Counted from the first letter of the stretch, positions 36,101-44,152 are shown. The stretch is 64,000 nt of DNA from Mermis nigrescens (GCA_036768485.1 JAVLUZ010000228.1:1262384-1326383); one strand, 5' to 3'. Notes: generated by a model from the letters alone, not told the origin. Program-made: numbers and translations.

Positions 36101-38131
36101 CCCATTTTGAGAAAAATAATTTTTCCCAAAATCGGGGGAGGTCAAAAATTTTCCGGCTGTAAAAGGATGGAGGGGACGACCAACTTTGGGTGGGGATACC
36201 CCACCGCCTCTTAAATGTATGCCACGAAGCTTAATCAGAAATATTTGACGAAACGTGTGCGCATGTCCGTAGCCAGGACTTTATTTCAGAACGGTGGGGA
36301 GGGCAAAAAATTTTGGAAGTCAGATATATCGCGAATTATACTGGATTAGTAAAAAACAGAGGCATTTTTAACGTTTCTTTAAGATCTCTATACAATAATG
36401 AAGAAAACTTTCAAAATTCTATAGGCAGGTATTCATATTCAAAAAATCTATCGATTCAACTATCTGCGTAACTTATCATCATCCAGTCAATAAAAAAAAT
36501 TTTTTTGACCGTGTTCTGCATAAAAAAATTAACCAGAAATTTATCATTCGACGCGAAGCGCCGGAATAATGTGTCGAAATTTGAGCGGTTTGATAGACGA
36601 ACTACAGAGTGGCCCAAAAATAAGGGTACCTACCAAATGTTTCAATCATAACTATAGCTGTAATAAAAATTTTTAAAAAAAATTGTGAACGTTTTTTGAA
36701 AGCACAAATAAAGGACAACAAAATTGTTGTGAAATTTCATTGATTTACCTTTCTTATTCGGTTTTTGGTTCACACTTTTGCAAACATTACTTTTTTCGTA
36801 ATTTACAATGAAAAAGTTCTTAATTTGCCCCAATAAGAGCATATAAGCTCAGCATTATAATTTTTTCTGTTTAACTTAGAGCTATGCGACTTATAATAAT
36901 GAGAAAAGCTTTGGCTACAAGACCTCTAAGTAATAATTTTCTATTGCTAGAGTACGTTTAATGCGATGCTTTTTTTAAACTGGCTTTTTATTGAATACAC
37001 GCAATCAAAGTGTAACAAGATAAAAACTCACCAAACTGAACTAAAGCGAACAATAAAATTGACAATTCCGAAGCTAAGAACACTGAACAATAGTGTACAG
37101 ATGCTTTAATGGCTACTCTAACGACGTTTCACGCGGAGATTTACTACTTATGCAACACTCCTATTTACTAACCATTTTTTGTTGTAACTTAAACCAAAAA
37201 CTAAATAACAAAGGTAACTCAATGAAACTTTACGATTTGATTGCCCTGTATTTATGCTTTCGAAAAAAGTTTAAAATTTAGCAATATGTCAAACGCAGCT
37301 TCAGTTAAATAAAACATTCGGCACCCTTTTTCTATGCTACCCTGTATAAAGAAACAAAACAGCGTATGCCGAAAAATTGTTTTGGTGATCTTTTCGATGC
37401 ACTTCGAGAATATTTCATTTTTCCTTTCAAATTTCTGGAAAAAATTTGCGTTTTCCGATCATTTTAAGGTGTTTTTGATCGTTGTGGCTAAAAATGTAAG
37501 GTCTTCAAACCCCTCCACCAAAAATGACCGGGAACCCCCACCCAAAAGTTGGAGCCGTTACATGTATCATGTATGATGAGCTACGGACCTGTATGTACAT
37601 AGTTATGATCGAAACTCGCATGCCGCGAAATTTTTTCTTAATAAACTTTTTGTCAATAATTTTGATAACTTACTCAAGTCTAGGTTTCACTAAAATAAGT
37701 GGGGGTAAATTGCCCCTCCCATAGTCCCATATCCCTTACAGAATCGAAACTAAACTTTTTCCTCGCTCTGAAGATTTCCTCTATATCATCTTAAGGTTTT
37801 TTATGAATACAATCGAGAATTAGTTTCCAATTTTAAATCAAAGCGCTCCACCCACCAAGCTTTTATAAAAAAACTTTAAAAAAGCGTTTTTGAAGAACTT
37901 TAAAAAACCTTCGTTCGGTTAAAAAATATCATAGATCCTCCATCCTCCAAATACGGACCGGGGGGACATCCTATTTTTGGACTGTACATGTATGCTAACG
38001 TCCGTAATATGTAATATCAAGATATCTACAATAAATCAATTAAAAGAAGGTAACGTAAAATAACAATGTCTTACCCGAATATCATCCTTATTTGAAAAAA
38101 CTATTCGATTGATAAACGGATTCGTTGCCAT
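8850..38131 (-). CDS. LPCAT: Lysophosphatidylcholine acyltransferase (LPCAT1/2 type), 13 coding exons, 490 aa
   Basis: Transfers an acyl group from acyl-CoA to lysophosphatidylcholine (Lands cycle), normally at the ER membrane or lipid droplets. I joined 13 exons, listed separately. All join in phase at GT-AG sites and give 490 residues with an ATG and a TAG; human LPCAT1/2 are slightly longer. Residues 4-6 are the conserved NPF start, 23-52 a hydrophobic membrane segment, H107-T-S-F-F-D112 the HxxxxD catalytic motif, 187-194 FPEGTCTN (the family's EGTC motif), and 211-214 PVQP. The second half holds the two EF-hand-like regions of this family, here degenerate. The C-terminus is AAAKSGH. Family assignment is firm. 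Substrate preference cannot be read from sequence. Introns range from 64 bp to 7.4 kb and are mostly transposons. The exon 8 donor and the 5' UTR exon(s) are the least certain parts. Confidence 0.93.
9062..9323 (-). mobile_element. hAT-like MITE family A in LPCAT intron 12
   Basis: Perfect 8-bp TSD GTCCAGAG at 9054-9061 and 9324-9331. Ends CATACGTGGGC and GCCCAGGTGTG. Confidence 0.9.
9324..9610. repeat. Repeat family E (CAGACATGC end)
   Basis: Contains CAGACATGC, a GGGGGTTTAAGGTCCCC block, GCTTATACCAGTTTTTTGAG and CAGATCGGCCATG. The same order, partly reversed, recurs at 57120-57430 and partly at 25400-25555. The family A copy at 9062-9323 was inserted into it. Confidence 0.5.
9765..9975. 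repeat. MITE family F, diverged copy
   Basis: Shares AATCGGTCGTCC, CCAGTTTTAGG and the terminal TTTCGAGTCGTTAAATG with the family F copies at 19985, 24291, 27514 and 35950. Confidence 0.55.
10358..11129. mobile_element. hAT-like non-autonomous element (CAGGCCCG type), 772 bp
   Basis: Perfect 8-bp TSD CATATATT at 10350-10357 and 11130-11137. Ends CAGGCCCGTG and ATACGGGCCTG. The interior holds repeated segments with CCGGCGTTTCGCGCCGG-like hairpins and CTCACTCAAA. It lies in LPCAT intron 12 and matches 30113-30897. Confidence 0.88.
11703..11868 (+). mobile_element. hAT-like MITE family C at the LPCAT exon 12 donor
   Basis: Ends CAGGCACGTATCTCTGGGG and CCAGCTACGTGTCTG. TSD CACACCAC / CATACCAC (11695-11702 and 11869-11876), one mismatch. 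The right TSD contains the 5' splice site of LPCAT exon 12. Confidence 0.88.
11874..12009 (-). CDS. LPCAT: LPCAT exon 12 (second EF-hand-like region)
   Basis: Acceptor TGATTTTAG; encodes VFEPDTRGINEENLVKIL and ISVADCKAFCSML, matching the second EF region. The donor G|GTATG lies inside the TSD of a family C MITE, so the intron begins 5 bases before the MITE. Confidence 0.9.
12107..12137 (-). CDS. LPCAT: LPCAT exon 11 (31-bp microexon)
   Basis: Acceptor GTTTTTCAG, donor AAG|GTATAA. It encodes TLAFMLIQIK, which lines up without gaps with human TLDTIQLAFK. It is the only short piece that bridges exons 10 and 12 in phase; 97 bp of intron follow. Confidence 0.75.
13060..15295. mobile_element. hAT-type element, 2.2 kb, nested in the 12923-16843 element
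   Basis: Perfect 8-bp TSD GTTGCTAC at 13052-13059 and 15296-15303. Ends TAGAGCTGCAC and GTGCAGCTCTA, with GGGTACCCGGGTAG clusters just inside both ends. It carries family D copy 2 from 13565. Confidence 0.88.
13565..14560 (+). repeat. Repeat family D, copy 2
   Basis: Begins CATAGGCGTAGCCAGGGGG and parallels 15489-16480 throughout. It includes a strong hairpin, AAATCTCGTTG / CAACGAGATTT, at about 14357-14388 and several GC hairpin motifs. The right end was not resolved. Confidence 0.6.
15489..16480 (+). repeat. Repeat family D, copy 3
   Basis: Begins CACAGGCGTAGGCGGGGG. It lies in the outer hAT element but outside the inner one, in the same direction as copy 2. It contains a perfect GGCGCTTCGCGCC at 15613-15625. 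Confidence 0.6.
17272..17439 (+). mobile_element. hAT-like MITE family C
   Basis: TSD GCAACCTT / GCATCCTT (17264-17271, 17440-17447), one mismatch. The body shares GTCCGGACCCC, TTTTTAAACGTTAT and GGACGGCCAGCTAC with the other family C copies. Confidence 0.85.
17990..18425. repeat. Repeat family G (GTACATGTAC type), copy 1
   Basis: Contains TCTTTGTACATGTACAAA twice, AAACTTCGCG-type GC hairpins (perfect GGCGCTTCGCGCC at 18216-18228) and GCTACTGTACCATAT. It matches 40495-40880. Confidence 0.55.
18481..18992. mobile_element. hAT-like element carrying a nested family A MITE
   Basis: Perfect 8-bp TSD ACTCGGGG at 18473-18480 and 18993-19000. Ends CAGGGGTGTACGCAGGG and CTGCGTACGCCCATG. Confidence 0.88.
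18721..18948 (+). mobile_element. hAT-like MITE family A, nested
   Basis: Starts CATACCTGGGCGTGG and ends GCCGCCCACCTATG, with the usual family A interior. Its TSD is not clear because the flanks are G-rich. Confidence 0.8.
19498..19571 (-). CDS. LPCAT: LPCAT exon 10 (first EF-hand-like loop)
   Basis: Acceptor ATCTCGCAG, donor AA|GTACTT, 74 bp. It encodes QSLKQIDIREYLATFLSKS. The loop lacks the acidic residues and glycine at the expected calcium positions. Confidence 0.87.
19985..20212. mobile_element. MITE family F in LPCAT intron 9
   Basis: Left end CATATGTAACAG, right end TTTCGAGCCGTTACATG. The interior is CCC-rich blocks around GGTCAGAAAATTTTTG. No convincing TSD. Confidence 0.65.
20314..20520 (-). 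CDS. LPCAT: LPCAT exon 9 (start of EF-hand-like region)
   Basis: Acceptor CCTACAG, donor TGG|GTAAGA, 207 bp in phase 0-0. It encodes FDRFAIFLALPPDYNLQRLF, matching 'IAEFAASLEVPVSDLLEDMF' just before the first EF loop. The first ~15 codons are not clearly family-like, so a later acceptor is conceivable, but it would break the phase. Confidence 0.87.
20541..21468 (+). mobile_element. PIF/Harbinger-type element with decayed transposase
   Basis: Terminal inverted repeats of ~28 bp containing TTGCACCAAACTAGGAGTGT (left) and its relative on the right. The ends are studded with AGGAGT / ACTCCT units. It carries a HARBI1-like coding remnant. It lies in LPCAT intron 8. The target duplication is not readable. 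Confidence 0.8.
20850..21208 (+). pseudogene. Harbinger (HARBI1-like) transposase N-terminal remnant
   Basis: Begins MDSSDSDDEIIEQIRRKR, and shortly after it the frame is closed by a stop. A second segment reads LSPKQQIVSALRFLATGGF, then a stop, DIVGDALGLHKSTV, then a stop, RKIRSVVQLINEHIWHTVVN. This matches the helix-turn-helix region of HARBI1-type transposases, where the family has 'ALRFFATGSFQ..VGDALGISQPSVSR'. Two in-frame stops and a shift near 20957 show that it is dead. The catalytic C-terminal half is absent because the element ends about 260 bases later. Confidence 0.85.
21492..22392. mobile_element. Harbinger-like MITE with AGGAGT-rich ends, split by a family A MITE
   Basis: Inverted ends AGGGCCCGGTTGCAGAT and (reversed) AGGCCCTGTTACAGATG. 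GGTTGCAGAT-like units and AGGAGTAA units are repeated inside both ends. It adjoins the Harbinger element and shares its AGGAGT vocabulary, so it is probably a related non-autonomous form. Confidence 0.7.
22111..22352 (+). mobile_element. hAT-like MITE family A, nested
   Basis: Perfect 8-bp TSD CTCGTAGC at 22103-22110 and 22353-22360, inside the AGGAGT-rich element. Confidence 0.9.
23504..23671. mobile_element. hAT MITE (CAGGGGCGGAT type), 168 bp
   Basis: Perfect 8-bp TSD TCTCCAAG at 23496-23503 and 23672-23679. Ends CAGGGGCGGATTTAGG and CCTGGATCCGCCACCG are the classic hAT-type inverted repeats. It lies in LPCAT intron 8. Confidence 0.93.
24291..24503. mobile_element. MITE family F, 43 bases from LPCAT exon 8
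   Basis: Ends CATGTAACGAGG and TTTCGAGCCGTTACATG, with the interior TTTGGTCGTCCC..AAAATTTGTGACCCC. It lies in intron 8 just past the exon 8 donor. Confidence 0.75.
24547..24658 (-). CDS. LPCAT: LPCAT exon 8
   Basis: Acceptor CTCTTATTAG; encodes HLNLPVSEYTLDDV, matching 'ALGVPVTDYTYEDC'. The donor is either TCA|GTTATG (used here) or AAA|GTTGGG nine bases earlier (exon end 24556). Both keep phase 0, so the end is uncertain by three codons. Confidence 0.85.
24723..24805 (-). CDS. LPCAT: LPCAT exon 7
   Basis: Acceptor TTATTTCAG, donor GA|GTAATC, 83 bp. It encodes YLPVHVPSVDEK and FARNVRKEMAE, matching 'FLPVYxPSEEEK..ASNVRRVMAE'. The intron that follows is only 64 bp. Confidence 0.92.
24867..25033 (+). 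mobile_element. hAT-like MITE family C in LPCAT intron 6, near the exon 7 acceptor
   Basis: Perfect 8-bp TSD TGTATACT at 24859-24866 and 25034-25041. It lies 61 bases upstream (in gene sense) of exon 7. Confidence 0.92.
25933..25981 (-). CDS. LPCAT: LPCAT exon 6 (49-bp microexon)
   Basis: Acceptor AAGCTTTAG, donor ACT|GTGAGT. It encodes LFWLTLCSWTNELEVT, matching the LWLTLCQFHNQVEIE segment of the family, and restores phase 0. Confidence 0.88.
26925..26990 (+). repeat. Short tandem G-rich repeat
   Basis: Three imperfect units of GGGGTCGCAGCCATTTT type inside an uncharacterised repeat in LPCAT intron 5. Confidence 0.6.
27077..27144. repeat. (AAT)n microsatellite
   Basis: Two AAT/TAA runs separated by a short TATATA interruption. 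Long Tyr/Leu/Ile-rich frames reported across it are artefacts of the repeat. Confidence 0.97.
27514..27740. mobile_element. MITE family F abutting the LPCAT exon 5 donor
   Basis: Left end ATGTAACGTG, interior AAAGTCGGTCGTCCCC, right end AAATTTTTAACCAATG (diverged). Flanks ATACCTAC / ATTCTTAC agree at 6 of 8 positions and may be a worn TSD. The right flank is exactly the exon 5 donor GTAAGAAT on the minus strand. Confidence 0.65.
27749..27851 (-). CDS. LPCAT: LPCAT exon 5 (PVQP motif)
   Basis: Acceptor GTTGTTTTAG, donor TTG|GTAAGA, 103 bp. It encodes GAFHPRLPVQPV and later WTWEG, matching the family pattern GAFxPGxPVQPV..TWTWxG. A family F MITE ends 8 bases past the donor. Confidence 0.93.
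29236..29500 (+). mobile_element. hAT-like MITE family A in LPCAT intron 4
   Basis: TSD GTAGTACT / GTAGTATT (29228-29235, 29501-29508), one mismatch. Starts CACACGTGGGCG and ends GCCCACCTACATATG. Confidence 0.82.
30113..30897. mobile_element. hAT-like non-autonomous element (GGGCCGTATCCAGG type), 785 bp
   Basis: Perfect 8-bp TSD TACATAAG at 30105-30112 and 30898-30905. Ends AAGGGCCGTATCCAGGGGG and CCTGGATACGGGCCTG. Same family as 10358-11129, with GC hairpins at 30280, 30382 and 30588-30600. Confidence 0.9.
31030..31253 (+). mobile_element. hAT-like MITE family A in LPCAT intron 4
   Basis: Starts CACACCTGGGCGTGG and ends GCCGGCCACCTATG; full family A interior. TSD not resolved. Confidence 0.8.
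31649..31846 (-). CDS. LPCAT: LPCAT exon 4 (EGTC motif)
   Basis: Acceptor ATTTTTAG, donor G|GTTAAT (weak but phase-correct), 198 bp. It encodes WPQVAIFPEGTCTNATQLIT, the family's diagnostic acyl-acceptor binding motif. Confidence 0.95.
31905..32081 (+). mobile_element. hAT-like MITE family C in LPCAT intron 3, near the exon 4 acceptor
   Basis: Perfect 8-bp TSD CCTTACTC at 31897-31904 and 32082-32089. It lies 58 bases upstream of exon 4 in gene sense. Confidence 0.93.
32143..32245 (-). mobile_element. hAT-like MITE family C, shortened and inverted
   Basis: Ends CGGGCACGTAGCTGG and GATACGTGTCTG. TSD AGACTTAT / ATACTTAT (32135-32142, 32246-32253), one mismatch. It lacks the central TTTTTAAACGTT part. 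With 31905-32081 it forms an inverted pair in the same 1-kb intron. Confidence 0.85.
32866..33083 (-). CDS. LPCAT: LPCAT exon 3 (HxxxxD acyltransferase motif)
   Basis: Acceptor CTCATTAG, donor A|GTACGT, 218 bp. It encodes EAPILTLAPHTSFFD, the catalytic HxxxxD motif, then GAPSVVGKKG and APIIG. Confidence 0.95.
33155..33535. repeat. hAT-like repeat (GGGGCCGTATTTAAGG / ACGGGCCTG ends)
   Basis: Related in its ends to 10358 and 30113, with a hairpin GGCGCTTAGCGCC at 33278-33290. It lies in LPCAT intron 2. No clear TSD. Confidence 0.6.
33595..34099. repeat. hAT-like repeat (CAGTGGCGGATCCAGG end)
   Basis: Left end CAGTGGCGGATCCAGG; right part CTTCTAAATCCACCCC. Same terminal type as 23504 and 55168. 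It is inside another repeat that begins CAGTGGCGCAGCTATGAGG at 33573. TSD not readable. Confidence 0.6.
34411..34836 (+). repeat. Repeat family H, copy 1
   Basis: Shares GGTACTGTCCGGCGATTTTGAG, TTTTTAGTGTTAAAAGTAAT and a CTGACCTTGTGCACCTAT end with copies near 39904-40295 and, reversed, 41655-42000. Confidence 0.6.
35713..35849 (-). CDS. LPCAT: LPCAT exon 2 (membrane segment)
   Basis: Acceptor TTTTCGCAG, donor GTGAGT, 137 bp. It encodes LLMSIFIAPIRLICLFI and a further hydrophobic run, matching the 'LFPVRLL' membrane segment after the NPF motif in the family. Confidence 0.9.
35950..36215. repeat. MITE family F copy in LPCAT intron 1
   Basis: Begins ACATGTAACGGCTAGAAG. The interior has TTTTGGCCAAAAATGG and a CCCAAACTTGGTCGTCCCC block that reappears inverted at 36171-36190, so it is partly palindromic. 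Confidence 0.65.
36605..37344. mobile_element. Tc1/mariner-like non-autonomous element, 740 bp
   Basis: Inverted ends CAGAGTGGCCCAAAAATAAG and (reversed) CAGGGTAGCATAGAAAAAGG, flanked by TA on both sides. A second, inner inverted pair (AACCAAAAACTAAATAAC type at 37188 and its complement near 36770) extends the symmetry. No transposase frame is left. It lies in LPCAT intron 1. Confidence 0.8.
38075..38131 (-). CDS. LPCAT: LPCAT exon 1 (start codon, NPF motif)
   Basis: Nineteen codons from ATG, containing NPFINR, which matches the conserved N-terminal NPF of LPCAT proteins. The donor is CGG|GTAAGA. An acceptor-like TATTTTAG lies 18 bases upstream of the ATG, so the ATG may be inside an exon that begins at 38149 and is joined to an upstream 5' UTR exon. 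The frame is closed by that TAG if it is not spliced. Confidence 0.85.
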
Positions 38132-39903
38132 AGCAATCGGAGCGAGATTCTAAAATATGTCTTATTTTATACGCAAAGTGAGTAATGTTAAATAAAATCA
38201 GTTGTAAATAATGAAGTAAGTAGTGGTAAATAAAATCATACAAGCAATGTCGGAAAGTTATGGAAGAGTGGGAGGCTTGCTTAATATTCAGCTGGGGTGT
38301 ATGATACTAGTTAATTGAGCCCGAAGTAATTCTTTGAAGTCAGAAAAACATGCAGTCGACATTACAGGTAACAACTTAGCGAATAGAAATTGCTACTTGC
38401 ACGCAAAATGTGCATATCGAGTATAAGAACATTACTTGTGCTACTAGCTATGCACATGCGTAGAAAATTTTTGAGCCCTCCCTCCAATTTTCAAGGAAAT
38501 AAACGAATTTTTTAACCGTCTTCAGGTATTTTCAAGCCGTTTTAGCCAAAAATTAGAAGTCATCCGTTATATGTATGATATCAACAGCTCTCATCAGGAT
38601 CCTGTCGATAGCTAGGATAACTAAGAACGGATTTTTTGATTCCACTGCAAAGTAGACAAGCGATTGAAATATCTTATGGCCAGTATTACACATCAGGAAA
38701 AGGCAACAACGGGACGATATGTATATCTTACAATTTCAAGGCATTTACTTAAAAATTTCAGGAGAAAAATCCAGGCTAGATTGGGTTCATTAAGAGGGCT
38801 TCAAGTCTAAATACCCTTTTGCCCGACTGTAGAAGCCTCCTATTAAGTCAGCCGTTTAACTATTTATTCCTGTTTAATAAAATTGAATAGTACTAATTTT
38901 TTAAATTAATTATATTCACCCTTTTTATATTTTCCTTTATTTTTCATCCTTTTTATTTTTTTGCATTATTTTATTTTTTAACTATTATTCTTTTTTCAAA
39001 TTAAAATCCTCTGCATTTCCACCTAGTTTAGATTGAGCAAGGTCTCGAACTTAGTTATCAGAGCTGCTTTTTTAGATTTAAACAGGTTTAGCTTGACTTA
39101 AGGGCATGTGGACATAAATTTGTCTTAACAAAACATTTCGTTTATTTGACTGGCATGACCTCGTCTGTTTATATGATTTTTTTACATTTTTTGCTGTAAG
39201 TTTTCTGTATATAATCCTGCCTACTTTTTCTGCTTAATTTAGACTTTCGCGCCTTATAAAACACGTAATCTCTCATAATATAATTTTTTAGGTACACTTG
39301 TGCTATTTCACGCGTCCTTTTTGTTTCTTTCATACTAATAGCATGCTGCACTTCTATCTCTGTCTTTTTTTCCTTTTCTTTTTATTTAGTATGTTCTTTT
39401 TTATTAATCTATTAATTTTTTTCCTCCTATATTTTCTCTTCTCTCTCGCTTCTTTCTCGTATTGATGATTTCTTACTATATTAACAAGTTGTATACAAAC
39501 AATGTACATAAAACATAAATATTTAGCAAGGTTCCCTTTCTACAAGTTCCTCCTTAATATGACTGCTAAGAAGCGAGTTCCGCGATGAACTTATTAAGGA
39601 GTGATTTTAAAATATTAAATTCTCAAAAGAATCTTATTTATCTGCTAGTCCTCAAGAAAACATCGATGACTCAAGAGGATTTCGAATTTTTTGATAACAA
39701 TAAATATCTTATTATTATAATTTGTATTTTATTTTATCATTTCGATCAAACAAATTTTCATTCATCTAACAACATGAAATGTTTGTCAACCTCATTTCCA
39801 TTATCAGTGTGGCAGTCAGTGGATTGAGCGCCTGACGTAGTAATTACACAATATGGCCAACACCGAATATGCACAGCATGAAAACGCTGAGGTGAAACAT
39901 GCA

Positions 39904-40295
39904 TGCTCATAGAAGTGAGGGGGTATTACCCCTACTAAAGGGTCAGCCAGACAGGTACAGAAAAGCGATTTTGAGCTAATGGAATGTTTTCTGCTCTGCA
40001 TCCCTTTCGATGACAGAAGTAGCAATAATGTCAAAACTTTCAACTAATTTTGTGTGCTTTTCACTCAAAAAGCCACCAAAATCGATCAAGTTCTATATTT
40101 TGTATTGTTAAAAGCGATATAATGCGGTCAAAATGGATTTAAAATGTTTTTAAAATGCGACATTTCCACGAAAAAGTGTTTATAGGCCATTTTGACCACT
40201 TTTGTTTGAATAGCAGAAATCATGAAACTAAATTTACTGGTTTTGATTTCTGGCGATCCCCCCCCGCCAACCCTGCCTGACCCTGTGCATCTATG
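39904..40295 (+). repeat. Repeat family H, copy 2
   Basis: From TGCTCATAGAAGTGAGG to CCTGTGCATCTATG; same internal order as 34411-34836. Confidence 0.6.
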
Positions 40296-40494
40296 GTATT
40301 AAACCAAGAAAATTTTTCTCAACTATCTTTTTTGATCTCAAAAACGTTGGGTGTGCGTAAAAAAATACATTTTTTGCGCTTCTGACCATGCATGTAAGAG
40401 GAGGATGGGATATCCCCCACCCAAAGTCGGTCGTCTCTTACGCCTCCTAAGTCAGAAAACTTTTGACCCTCCATTTTTAGAAAAAATCGACTTT

Positions 40495-40880
40495 TCATAA
40501 CCGTCTTCGTACATGAACAAAGATTTTTAGGAAGACAAAATTTGTAAAACAAGTTTGAAATTCTAAAAATTTTCGGCGCTTCGCGCTGAAATGGGCAATT
40601 GTTTGTCCGGTATGTCTTTAAAATGGCAGAATTTGCATTTAGAATGGGAAAATGTCGTATTTTTCGGCCGTTTTGAGACAACTTTTAGTAATTTTTGACG
40701 TCAGAAACCCAAAAATTAGCTAAACTACACTAACAAAGGTCGAAAAACCCTGTTTACCACGCTAAAATCGCTACTGTACCATATAATAGTAAACAAAAAT
40801 TTGTATGTACAAAATGTACAGACTTTTGGGGACCATTTTTGTACATGTACGAACGGACCTTGTACAAAAAAAGACTGCAG
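40495..40880. repeat. Repeat family G, copy 2
   Basis: Matches 17990-18425: TACATGAACAAAGATTTTT, GGAAGACAAAA, a GCGCTTCGCGCTGAAATG hairpin, GCTACTGTACCATAT and TTGTACATGTACGAACGG. Confidence 0.6.
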
Positions 40881-43800
40881 GAAGTAATGCAAAAATGCAT
40901 TGTTTCCATAGAGCGAAATATGCGTATGTTTTTTATTCAGCAAAGTTTACGAGCAAACCGCCAATATACGTGCTCGCCGTAAAAAAACTAGGAAAGTTTC
41001 ATGAAATCAACATTATTTAATCAACATTGTTGAAATAGATGTTGCACGTTATGAGTTTGCGTGTGCATGACTGATATAAAGGTGTTTACATCACTGATGC
41101 ATGAGTTTATTTATTAGGTACAGAACGCAACGTGCGGATGCGCATATTTCAAATTTTTAAACAATGTACTTGTGATGTGACGCGTTCTCGCCATTTACCT
41201 AACAGCATATGTTTTGCGCAGGTCAATACACGCTTAAGCCTACACCGGTAAGCGTGACTTGAAATTGTTATTGAACCGCTTTAAGTCACGATTACCGATC
41301 CAGACTTGAGCATAGCCAAGCTTAAGTCAGGCTTAAGCCTGGCTTGACTTTAAATCATTGAACAGCAAATTGAGCCAGGCTTAGGCCACAGCTTTTATCG
41401 GGACCAGCTTAAACCACGCTTAGCGAACCAGGCTTTAGCCTTGTTAAAACATAAGAGGTACCAAAGAATTTAAAAACTAAGACCACTAGAACTGCACACG
41501 TTGCAAATTTTGCTACCGAGAGCATATACCTTACATAAATATGGACACCCTCTTTTCTAGAGCTGAGGAGGGTCTAGGGTGGCGCGCTCAAGCGCCCCTA
41601 GGTGGGCCTGAGGCAGAGAAAAGAAAATTTTGGTGAAAATAGGAATTTAAAGTCATAGGTGCTGAAGGTCAGGGTTGTACGGGGTGAAATCCTAAAAATC
41701 CAGAACAGTAAATATAACGTTCACGATTTTTTGCTGTTTTAACTATCAAAATGGTCAAAATAGCCTATAAAACGTCTTTTCGTTGTAATATCGCATTTTA
41801 AAAGCTTTATAGTTCATTTTGACAGCATTATATCACTTTTAACATTGAAAAATGTGGCTTTTTTAGTAAAAAGTACTTTGAAGTACTAATTTGGCGCAAA
41901 GCGCCGGACAACTTTTGACGTTTTTACTGCTTTTGATCTCAAAACTGATGCAAAAAAACGTGCATCAGCTCAAAATCACCGGACAGTATCTGTCCGGCAG
42001 CTCGTGACGCTAAAATTTTAACAAAATCAGCTTAATTTTGACTCTAAAATCAGTCTGAAAAGTCTAAGCTCATAATCAAAATTCATTGTCATCAACAAAA
42101 CATGTTTGTCATTCTCGCTTCTTGCACAGAACTCATTTCCTGCGCAAGACTTGTAAAAAACGAACGATTTATGGACATACATTTATGTCCATAAACCACC
42201 AAGATTTAAGAACATGGAAAATTTTTAAGATTTTTTCAATTCGGAAAATTAACTGTCTTCATCCTAAATTGATGTCATATTTGTGATCAGTGCACAAAAA
42301 TTGACCATAATCTGAAAAAATTTGAAAAAACTTTTAAAAAATCACGAATTTCAAAAAAATTAAAATTCGAATTTTTCAAAAACTGACTAGTCTGCGATGA
42401 AAATGAATGTCATATTCGTGATCAGTGTGTGTGTGAATTGATCATATTTCATCAAATTCCGAAGAAATTTAAAAAATGTTTTCCTTACCTTCTTAACTCC
42501 ATAAGTGCTGAAAAGGTGAAAGAAAACTCGCTTTTTATCAAACTTACTTTCTTATACGCCTATCCTTGCAATTTAAAAATGTCAGCGATGGAATCAGAGC
42601 ACACAAAAACCTAGGGAAACCGTTTATCTTACAAGTTTTGTTTAGTTGACGATCTTTAACGTGTCACACAGTTAAGGGTATGTGTCAACCAGCAAATAGA
42701 GATGAAAATTCGAGACCCAACACCGACCCGACCCGAAAACCCGATTCGCTGGTCGGGTCGGGTCAGCAGGATGCAGGACACCTCGTACTTCAGCTACATT
42801 GATATTTAAAAACTACATCGACAGTAAAAATACCATCTTTTAAACTTGCCTAAATCAGCGTTGAAAACATTTTACATGCAAAACCTTTTGCGCTTTGCAC
42901 TAATTGATAAATAGTAAAAACGCCGAAATTTTCTGGTGATGAAATTCTTTGAAGGTAAAATTTGATAGGAACTAGTGATAAATGCCAATAGTTTTCGCCA
43001 CTTCGTTTTGATCAAATCTATCAACTTTCCATATATTGCTTCCTACTTCTTTGAAGCTGAGGTTGAAGTCCTAAAAATGGTCAAAAATGGCGAAAATTTC
43101 TGCTAAAGCGCCGATTCCACAGTTTAATATATTATTTCTGGGTAGTGATACCTTTTTCACGTTTTTTGGGAGGTCTAAAAACGTTAAAAATAGAGCATCT
43201 GTGTTGAAAAATCAGTGTTTTTTTTAAGTAGAAAATCCTATGTACACATGCAATAGCGGTGTTTGATGCACTTTTTGTAAAAAAATTTCGCGCTCTACAA
43301 GAAGTATCACGATCAGTATACGTTATTTCTGTTGAAACTTGAATTTCCTTCCTTCAGTAAAGCATCTTAGCCAATTCTGAAGTCGCTATGGCGCGAAGCG
43401 CCAGAAAATTTTGAAATTTTAGCTCTCTAAAACGCATTTTTGCATTACAAAAACTAACCAAAATCGTACAGAATGTAAAGATTTTCCATCGTTATGAAGT
43501 TCTGGGACCAGATTGTCGATAAAAATGCTGCAATTGGCGCGGCGCGGCTTAAGGATTATTAGCAAGTAAGAATTAAATCAATACGGTGCGAAGCGCCGAA
43601 AAATTTTTGAGGTTTTACCTCTCTAAAACGCATTTTTAACATTACAAAAATTTCCCACAAATGCCAAATAAGCCCAAAATTTTTTACCATTACCCAAAAT
43701 TTTGGTTGACAAATAGACCAAAAGGTGGAAAAAAACGGTGCCCTTTCCCCTTCTTGCTTAGCAGCATCGAATTTTATCCATCTACAGACCTAATACAGTA

Positions 43801-43991
43801 CAGTTTGAATAAATAAACATTGCAAAAAGTTCTCAACCTTCAAAACTAAATAATACTGAGTTTAAATATTTTCTAATCGCATATGCTGAAAAAGGTCGCA
43901 AACGCACCCCTGTACAACAAAAAATTAATCATTAACAACACGCCTGACATCAATAGGTACAACATACGATGCAGTAATAAGAATTTACATA

Positions 43992-44152
43992 GTCTGTTTC
44001 ACATAACTTCGTGCATAAATTTTAAAAATTTTTATCGACAGTAAAGCAAGGGTAGCGATAATTATATATCAGATCTATGCTATAGCCGCAATCTGTCAGC
44101 TTATTGTCAGAAATACTTTTAAAATTTATGAACGAACTTGAATGGAACAGAC
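43992..44152 (+). mobile_element. 161-bp MITE with TA target sites (GTCTGTTTCACATAACTTCG ends), copy 1
   Basis: Inverted ends GTCTGTTTCACATAACTTCG and CGAACTTGAATGGAACAGAC, flanked by TA. TA target and short inverted repeats suggest a mariner/Tc1-type parent. Confidence 0.82.

Larger units (their letters stand above)
38150..43980. other. Region upstream of LPCAT: no gene recognised, scattered repeats
   Basis: This would hold the LPCAT promoter and any 5' UTR exons, but I see no convincing core promoter. It contains family H (39904-40295; reversed 41655-42000), family G (40495-40880), a CTTAAGCC-rich palindromic stretch (41224-41460), GC hairpin motifs (41893-41905, 43390-43402, 43590) and a duplicated GTGATCAGTG segment (42285, 42419). 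38880-39560 is very AT-rich with no repeat recognised. Confidence 0.5.
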
